Below, piece by piece: positions 56,980-64,000 of a stretch of DNA of 64,000 nucleotides. The translations under genes and the position numbers were made by a program. The notes under the pieces are model-generated. The model was not told where the DNA came from and ran no database searches. It saw only the letters and a list, made by a program, of their open reading frames with translations. The stretch is from Enterobacter sp. BIGb0383 (GTDB lineage: Bacteria > Pseudomonadota > Gammaproteobacteria > Enterobacterales > Enterobacteriaceae), in the NCBI RefSeq assembly GCF_003751845.1, contig NZ_RJKQ01000001.1, forward strand, positions 1,240,001 to 1,304,000, given 5' to 3'. Numbering within the stretch: position 1 is the first letter of the stretch; each line of letters begins with the position of its first letter.

Positions 56980-57017
56980 CTACCCGAATCGGGTGGAAAT
57001 AATCCGCATCCGGGTAG
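56980..57017. promoter_or_regulatory. Candidate YbtA operator B (fyuA)
   Basis: On the leftward strand it reads CTACCCGGATGCGG, then CCACCCGATTCGG beginning 21 bp later, the same arrangement as operator A. It ends 10 bp before the fyuA Fur box. Orientation relative to its target gene is the same as operator A relative to ybtP. Confidence 0.7.
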
Positions 57018-57027
57018 CTGCGAATAT

Positions 57028-57046
57028 GCAAATAATTATCATTACT
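57028..57046. promoter_or_regulatory. Fur box upstream of fyuA
   Basis: GCAAATAATTATCATTACT matches 13 of 19 positions of the Fur consensus and includes TATCAT, a likely -10. It lies 28 bp before the fyuA start. Confidence 0.75.
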
Positions 57047-57074
57047 GCATTTGGACCACTTCAGAGATCGCCCT

Positions 57075-59096
57075 ATGCACATCGCACGCTTATATCCGCT
57101 CGCCCTTTCCGGGATGCTGTTCTCCCCCTGTCTGCTGGCACAAGCCGCTCCGGTTCAGGAGGAGACGCTGGTTGTCACCACCGGTAAACAGTCCCCTTTC
57201 TCCGCCTCGGCGCAAAACGTGGCCTCAACGGAGGTCAGCGCCGTCGAACTGACCGATGCCAACGTGACCAACACCCAGCAGCTTAACCGGGTGCTTCCCG
57301 GCCTGAAGATGGAGAACAGCGGCAACCTGCTGTACCCGATCATTTCACTGCGCGGCGTCTCTTCGGCGCAGGATTTTTACAACCCGTCTCTGGCGCTGTA
57401 TGTGGACGATGTTCCGCAGCTGGCGACCAACACCTGGCAGACCCTGACCGATGTTGAACGCGTCCAGATGCTGAAAGGTCCGCAGGGAACGCTGTACGGC
57501 AGAAGCGCCCAGGGTGGGATTGTTAATATCATCACCCGACAGCCGGACAGCACGCCCCGGGGCTATATTGAAGGCGGGATCAGCAGCCGGGACGGCTATC
57601 GGAGCAAACTCAATCTTAGCGGCCCCATTCAGGATGGCCTGCTCTACGGCAGCGTGACGCTACAGCAACAAAAATACGGTGGGGATCTGATCAACCCGGC
57701 AACGGGCCATGACGATCTGGGCAGCACCCGGACCCGGGCGGGCAATGTTCGCCTGCGACTGGCGCCGGATGAGGCGCCCTGGGAGGCCAGCGTGTCGCTG
57801 ACCGAGGACTGTACCCGCGCCTCGCAGGATACTTACCTGCCGTTTAATAATATTAAGGGCCGGACCCTGGGCATCGCCGACGGCGCGCCCGATCCCAGCC
57901 TTCGCCGCTGCACCCACAGCCAGTCTTTAACCAGCCGCTACAGCACGGATAACTGGATTTTCAGCCTTGTCGGCGCCTGGCAGCAGCAGAACTATGCCCG
58001 GACCTTCCCCAACGGCACCCTGGTTGCCGATATGCCGGAGCGCTGGAATCAGGACGTCCAGGAGCTGCGTGCGGCGACCTACGGCAAAGGGCGTGAACTG
58101 GATATGGTCTTCGGGCTGTACCGGCAGAATACCCGGCAGAAGATCGATCTGGCCTATGATATGCCGACGATGAACTATATGCAGACCCACTCCGCCACCG
58201 CCCAGGAAACCCTCGCGGCCTACACCGATCTGACCTGGCATATCACCGATCGTGTCGATCTTGGCGGCGGCGTCCGTTTCTCTCACGACAGGTCGAAAAC
58301 CCGCTATCACGGGCAGCAGCTGGGTTCGCCCTTTGGCGATGAGAATACCCACGAAGATAATCAGGTGCTCGGCCAGGTCTCTGCCGGTTATCTGCTGACC
58401 GACAACTGGCGCGTCTACACCCGCATCGCCCAGGGTTATAAACCGGCCAGCTTTAACCTGCTTCCGGCGGCCAATACCCCGGCCACGCCTTATGAAGCCG
58501 AAAAATCGATTAACTATGAAATCGGTTCGCGCTATGAAAAAGACGCCCTGGCGCTTGAGGGAGCCCTGTTTTACACCCACACCCGGGATATGCAGCTTTA
58601 CTCCGGTGCGCCAGGCATGCAGAGCCTGAGCAACGCGGGCAGCGCCAACGCCAGCGGACTGGAACTGAGCGCTAAATGGCAATTTACGCCGGGCTGGGCA
58701 TGGGATATTAACGGCGGCGTGGTGCGTTCGGAATTCAGCTCAGACAGCCTGCTGTACCAGAACAACAAAGTCCCCTTTGTACCGCAATATAGCGCGGGTA
58801 CCGGCATCAGCGGCACTATCGACACCCGTTTTGGCCCGCTGTCGCCGCGTCTCGCCGCTAACCTGACCGGCGCGCACTACTTCGACGGTGATAACACGCT
58901 GCGCCAGGGCACCTACGCCACCATGGACTTCCGTCTGGGCTGGCAGGCCACTGAACGCCTCAACGTGGCAATGTATGTTGATAACCTGCTCGACCGCCGC
59001 TATCGCACCTATGCCTACGCCAGCGGCAACGATGCCTGGGCGCAGGTCAACCAGGGCCGAACCGTGGGAATGGACGTTCGTGTCGATATGTTTTAA
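57075..59096 (+). CDS. fyuA: FyuA-like TonB-dependent siderophore receptor
   Basis: A 673-aa outer-membrane receptor, the same length as the yersiniabactin/pesticin receptor FyuA and similar to it throughout. The signal peptide ends near LLAQAAP, and the TonB box is ETLVVTT. The plug has RVLPGLKMENSGNLLYP, SLRGVSSAQDFYNPSLALYV and LKGPQGTLYGRSAQGGIVNI. Further shared stretches are QPDSTPRGYIEGGISSRDGY, RWNQDVQELRAATYG and FYTHTRDMQLYSG. The barrel ends in aromatic F (VDMF). Start chosen at 57075 (MHIARLYPLALSG), which aligns with FyuA; the upstream ATG adds 8 residues. It imports a ferric siderophore. Confidence 0.93.
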   Translation: MHIARLYPLALSGMLFSPCLLAQAAPVQEETLVVTTGKQSPFSASAQNVASTEVSAVELTDANVTNTQQLNRVLPGLKMENSGNLLYPIISLRGVSSAQDFYNPSLALYVDDVPQLATNTWQTLTDVERVQMLKGPQGTLYGRSAQGGIVNIITRQPDSTPRGYIEGGISSRDGYRSKLNLSGPIQDGLLYGSVTLQQQKYGGDLINPATGHDDLGSTRTRAGNVRLRLAPDEAPWEASVSLTEDCTRASQDTYLPFNNIKGRTLGIADGAPDPSLRRCTHSQSLTSRYSTDNWIFSLVGAWQQQNYARTFPNGTLVADMPERWNQDVQELRAATYGKGRELDMVFGLYRQNTRQKIDLAYDMPTMNYMQTHSATAQETLAAYTDLTWHITDRVDLGGGVRFSHDRSKTRYHGQQLGSPFGDENTHEDNQVLGQVSAGYLLTDNWRVYTRIAQGYKPASFNLLPAANTPATPYEAEKSINYEIGSRYEKDALALEGALFYTHTRDMQLYSGAPGMQSLSNAGSANASGLELSAKWQFTPGWAWDINGGVVRSEFSSDSLLYQNNKVPFVPQYSAGTGISGTIDTRFGPLSPRLAANLTGAHYFDGDNTLRQGTYATMDFRLGWQATERLNVAMYVDNLLDRRYRTYAYASGNDAWAQVNQGRTVGMDVRVDMF

Positions 59097-59109
59097 TCGT
59101 TGAGTGGTG

Positions 59110-59141
59110 CGGTTATCCGGGCAGGGAGGCCTGGATAACCG
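59110..59141. terminator. Hairpin after fyuA, possible terminator
   Basis: CGGTTATCC pairs with GGATAACCG, with CC/GG extensions into the loop, 13 bp after the fyuA stop. There is no T-run, so it may stabilise the mRNA end more than terminate. Confidence 0.5.
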
Positions 59142-59305
59142 GTGAATCACGTAATCAAATGTCGACTATCAATCACTCGCCAAATATTCACCAAATTAAT
59201 ATCGCATCCGGGATAACACTTCCAACGATTTCATCTACACATTTCTCGAACCTTAATTAGGATATCAAAAGCTATACCACGAGCTTCGGGGATACTGAGT
59301 CACAG

Positions 59306-59584
59306 ATGATCAAACAAGGATTAGTGCATTTTTCAGGGAGAACCGTTCTGTTCATCTCTTTTTTTTCTCTGGCTGCAACGCTAACGGATGCCTCAAAATT
59401 TATTAGTTATGAGACATCTTCTAATTTCTCTGAGTGGTTATATGGTTTTTCAAGTCAGGAAAATTTTGATGACTTATGGTTCTATGCAGACATCAGTTTT
59501 TCTCTGTTGGTTGCAGCGGTTTGCTACATCGTCGTGATGTTTTTAATCAGAAAATGGATATCTTCATCAAAAGAGTCACTATAA
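59306..59584 (+). CDS. Small two-helix membrane protein, unknown
   Basis: A 92-aa protein with two hydrophobic helices (VLFISFFSLAATLTDA, about 14-29; ISFSLLVAAVCYIVVMFLI, about 63-82) separated by an acidic aromatic loop. AT-rich relative to its neighbours. No strong ribosome site, and the family is not recognised. Meets the following operon tail to tail. Confidence 0.5.
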   Translation: MIKQGLVHFSGRTVLFISFFSLAATLTDASKFISYETSSNFSEWLYGFSSQENFDDLWFYADISFSLLVAAVCYIVVMFLIRKWISSSKESL

Positions 59585-59588
59585 CGCA

Positions 59589-60203
59589 TCAGGCTTCCTC
59601 CTTCGCAGGCCGATAAAGAACCGCATCCAGCCCCTTCTCTTTCAGCGCCTCAGCAAGCGCCCCATACTGATTTAGCTCCCTTACCGAGAATATCGGCAGC
59701 AGGTAAAGCGCCAGTCGCGCCGCCAGTTCGCAAACGGGCAGCAGGCGGTCCTGGCTGTGATAAACCAGATAGAGCGTCCAGTCATCGCCAAAACGGAGAT
59801 TAATACCGAGTTCAGGCAGCACCACCTGAGGGTTGTAAGCCTCGTCATACCGACGCTGGAGATACGTATCGACCGGCTCGCTGCCGGTAAAGCGGGCAAA
59901 CTGCAGGCGCTGGGTGACGCCCCTGGGACGTCCGCGATAGCGGAAGTGCACGGGCGTATCGAGCGCGGCCAGCCCGCGCAGAAACTCGGCGATGCGCCGA
60001 TCCCAGTCGCGCTTTTGCGCATCGGTGGCTTCACTAATGCGCCAGTATGAGCGGTCCTCATGCAGCCAGTGGGGGAAAATCGTCACGCCCACCCAGCAGC
60101 ACTCCGATGGCGTACAGTCTTCGGTTGCCTTTTGCACCCAGGAGAACTGTTTTGCCAGCCGGGTATTCTGCGGTTTAGCGAGGTTTTTAAAGCGCCTGGT
60201 CAT
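59589..60203 (-). CDS. Unknown protein, third gene of the 59-62 kb operon
   Basis: A 204-aa soluble protein without signal peptide, rich in Trp, Arg and Tyr (SYWRISEATDAQKRDWDRRI; VHFRYRGRPRGV). Not recognised. The ATG at 60203 shares a base with the upstream stop (TGATG), so translation is coupled to the DUF1963 gene. Confidence 0.7.
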   Translation of the reverse strand: MTRRFKNLAKPQNTRLAKQFSWVQKATEDCTPSECCWVGVTIFPHWLHEDRSYWRISEATDAQKRDWDRRIAEFLRGLAALDTPVHFRYRGRPRGVTQRLQFARFTGSEPVDTYLQRRYDEAYNPQVVLPELGINLRFGDDWTLYLVYHSQDRLLPVCELAARLALYLLPIFSVRELNQYGALAEALKEKGLDAVLYRPAKEEA

Positions 60204-61231
60204 CAATAATCACACACCATATAAATACGGTCGAAGCGAAGTGCGGCCAGATCGTTCCGGTGGATAATGATATTTAACCATTCATATCCCCACTGAAACT
60301 GCCCAGAAAGATCGACCTTAAAAAGCACCAGATAATCCTCAGCATCACCGCCCAGCGCGCTCGCCGCCTGCAATTCGGGCAGTTCATGCTGGCTAAAACC
60401 GCAGCCGTTAATTCTGGCAATGCCCTGATAGTCCGGCAGGAAATCAGTGTCATCCATCTCCCTCAGTTGCCAGGCATAGTATTCAGGGAAAAAGAGCGCC
60501 GAAAGCGGGTCGTCGTAGCAGCCATCGTCAAGCGCGGTCCTTTGTGCCTCATCCAGCCGACGCCCCAGGGCCGCTTCAAGATGCGGATTTTGTCCGAGGG
60601 CGTAAAAACTGGGTGCCGTAACGCTGGCCTTTGCCTCAAGGCTGAAGGAGAGTTTCTCGCCCAGGGTGCTGATATCATTAAACCGTATCCCGGCGAAGCG
60701 CTTTCCGCTGCGCAGAGTCGTTTTGTCTGCCACATAGATCACCCTGCCGCGCGAGGCCAGCATCGAACTGCCGCAGTCCAGAAAAAAGAACAGCATGCCG
60801 TCGCGCGGCAAATAGTCCTGCAACCCGCTAAGAGCATGGCAATCAATTTGCGCAATAAACTCCATCGGGTAGTGATAAACCTGGGCTGCGTCATCCCATG
60901 GAAAAACAGCCGTCTCCTGTCCCGATTCATCCTCCTCCCATAAATCGTCACACTCCAGCAACGCCTCTTCGGTAATCGCAACGGTGGGCCAGGGGATATC
61001 CTCCGGCAGATCCGCCATTCCACCCAGGCGCATATTTCCCGTCCCGGCGTACGTTTCCTTTTCGGCGTGATAGAAATCGACGCTGCTGCGTAATGTGCCT
61101 GCCACGGCGTGGGCAAGGTGCGGCTCCAGACCCTTGAGTAATTTTTGTTGCAGAGTCTGCCGCCGGGCAGAGTGTTCCGCCATCAGGGCGTACGGGACTG
61201 AGTCGTTCTGAGGAGAGAGATTATCTTGCAT
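60203..61231 (-). CDS. DUF1963 (YwqG-like) protein
   Basis: A 342-aa cytoplasmic protein with the family hallmarks MRLGGMADLPEDIPWP (about 66-81), PMEFIAQIDCHAL and MLFFFLDCGSS (about 120-155), and a C-terminal LFKVDLSGQFQWGYEW. The function of YwqG/DUF1963 proteins is unknown. The start at 61231 follows AAGGAG by 7 nt; a GTG six codons earlier is less likely. Middle gene of a three-gene operon. Confidence 0.82.
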   Translation of the reverse strand: MQDNLSPQNDSVPYALMAEHSARRQTLQQKLLKGLEPHLAHAVAGTLRSSVDFYHAEKETYAGTGNMRLGGMADLPEDIPWPTVAITEEALLECDDLWEEDESGQETAVFPWDDAAQVYHYPMEFIAQIDCHALSGLQDYLPRDGMLFFFLDCGSSMLASRGRVIYVADKTTLRSGKRFAGIRFNDISTLGEKLSFSLEAKASVTAPSFYALGQNPHLEAALGRRLDEAQRTALDDGCYDDPLSALFFPEYYAWQLREMDDTDFLPDYQGIARINGCGFSQHELPELQAASALGGDAEDYLVLFKVDLSGQFQWGYEWLNIIIHRNDLAALRFDRIYMVCDY

Positions 61232-61256
61232 AGAATGCTCCTTTTGCACAGGCCAA

Positions 61257-61880
61257 TCAGAGTTGTGAATAGAGTATCCCGCCGACGATGACCACCACCG
61301 GGATCAATACCCACCACTGGATTTTTGTGCGCGGGGCTGTCGTCGTTTCCAGAGGCGTCTGGCCAGTGCGAACAAAGTGTTCTTTCACAACGGCAGGACC
61401 AAAGAGGTTATCCGCACGCTGCCAGAAGGTGTCGGGCAGCAATAGCAGCGTCAGGGTATCGCTAAGGCTCTCTACGTGAATACGCAGGCTGTAGCCAATC
61501 TGCAACAGCAGCGGTTCAAGTTGGGCCATCGTCTGCTCAAAGCCATCCTCGCCTAATGCCGCATGTTGAAAGACGTGCGAAGTTCCCATCAGCGTAACGG
61601 TGGCCGTTTCGATCTCACTGTCATAGTCAAACTCAACGGAAAACAGCGAATCATCCAGTTGCTCATCAAGCGACTCAAGCAGGGTAAACACCCCTTCCCG
61701 CCAGTCGATCATAATATTGTAGGCCGACAAAAACGCCATTCGATAAGCATCCATCTCATCATCAAGGTCGTCGGCCTCTTCACCCTGCGAGCGTAAAAAA
61801 GCCCGGCGTTTCGCGCTCGCCTGTTTACTCCCTTCCTGCGCAAAATAGAGCGCAAAGTCATCCCAGCTAGCCTGTTCCAT
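61257..61880 (-). CDS. Tail-anchored membrane protein, unknown
   Basis: A 207-aa acidic protein with a single C-terminal helix (WWVLIPVVVIVGGILYSQL, about 189-207) and no signal peptide, so the bulk should face the cytoplasm with the tail in the inner membrane. Residues 30-50 are very acidic (GEEADDLDDEMDAYR). First gene of the operon, 25 bp before the DUF1963 gene. Family not recognised. Confidence 0.7.
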   Translation of the reverse strand: MEQASWDDFALYFAQEGSKQASAKRRAFLRSQGEEADDLDDEMDAYRMAFLSAYNIMIDWREGVFTLLESLDEQLDDSLFSVEFDYDSEIETATVTLMGTSHVFQHAALGEDGFEQTMAQLEPLLLQIGYSLRIHVESLSDTLTLLLLPDTFWQRADNLFGPAVVKEHFVRTGQTPLETTTAPRTKIQWWVLIPVVVIVGGILYSQL

Positions 61881-61955
61881 AGCAGTTCTATTCCGTAATA
61901 AATTAGAGGGTTTAGTATATTCAGACGGGCGATGCGGGGCTACTGCTCAAAATAG

Positions 61956-61977
61956 CAGGCCCGGATGCCCGAGCCTG
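61956..61977. terminator. Terminator after the 6-phospho-beta-glucosidase gene
   Basis: CAGGC-x-CGG pairs with CCG-x-GCCTG around a 4-nt loop. TATTTT follows on the leftward strand and TTTTA on the other, so it may work both ways between the convergent-spaced units. Confidence 0.7.
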
Positions 61978-61989
61978 TTTTATAGGGAA

Positions 61990-64000
<2,011 letters not shown>

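Noticed and set aside
50983-59096. Classical high-pathogenicity island
   Set aside because: No asn-tRNA, no P4-type integrase and no irp genes are present; only the uptake and regulation genes are.

Overview
The window comes from an enteric gammaproteobacterium (Enterobacteriaceae). The backbone keeps the Escherichia coli gene order around wca-wza / asmA-udk-yegE / mdt-bae / trhP-yegS / fbaB-yegTUVW / thiDM, with proteins close to the E. coli ones in length and sequence. The high G+C, the extra genes and the longer BaeS fit an Enterobacter/Klebsiella-type relative better than E. coli itself. The genus cannot be fixed from this sequence alone.

Layout. 1-7300: promoter-proximal part of the colanic acid operon, read leftward (wza, wzb, wzc, wcaA, wcaB, wcaC, start of wcaD), with a long leader carrying a JUMPStart/ops element and a probable RcsAB box. 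7357-18316: housekeeping genes yegH, asmA, dcd, udk, yegE, alkA and yegD. 18378-30241: mdtABCD-baeSR efflux/envelope-stress operon behind a probable BaeR box, followed by an exported TPR-like protein. 30274-34779: a small membrane protein, trhP, the CyaR small RNA with a CRP site at -41.5, yegS, and a ToxR/CadC-like regulator with a FidL-like partner. 35041-41700: a six-gene leftward operon pairing an enolase-superfamily enzyme with a complete dipeptide-type ABC importer. 41805-48820: fbaB, the yegTUV nucleoside/ADP-ribose set with its GntR regulator yegW, then thiM-thiD behind a TPP riboswitch.

Accessory part. At the thiM riboswitch, a 2.1-kb AT-rich island (48828-50896) lies between two identical 78-bp copies of most of the TPP aptamer. 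This is the pattern left by site-specific integration that uses a riboswitch as attachment site. The island carries three or four small unrecognised genes and no recognisable integrase. On its far side is a yersiniabactin-type uptake locus (ybtX, ybtQ, ybtP, ybtA and fyuA homologues) with no siderophore synthesis genes. Its two promoter regions carry the same arrangement: a pair of half-sites 21 bp apart, a 10-bp gap, then a Fur box. 59306-61880 holds a small membrane protein and a three-gene unknown operon that includes a DUF1963/YwqG-like protein. 61956-64000 holds a beta-glucoside PTS permease (partial) with a GH1 6-phospho-beta-glucosidase.

The best candidates for new biology are the riboswitch-targeting island, the synthase-free Ybt uptake locus with its mirrored operators, and the enolase/ABC operon whose enzyme appears to lack the usual catalytic Asp of the His-Asp dyad.
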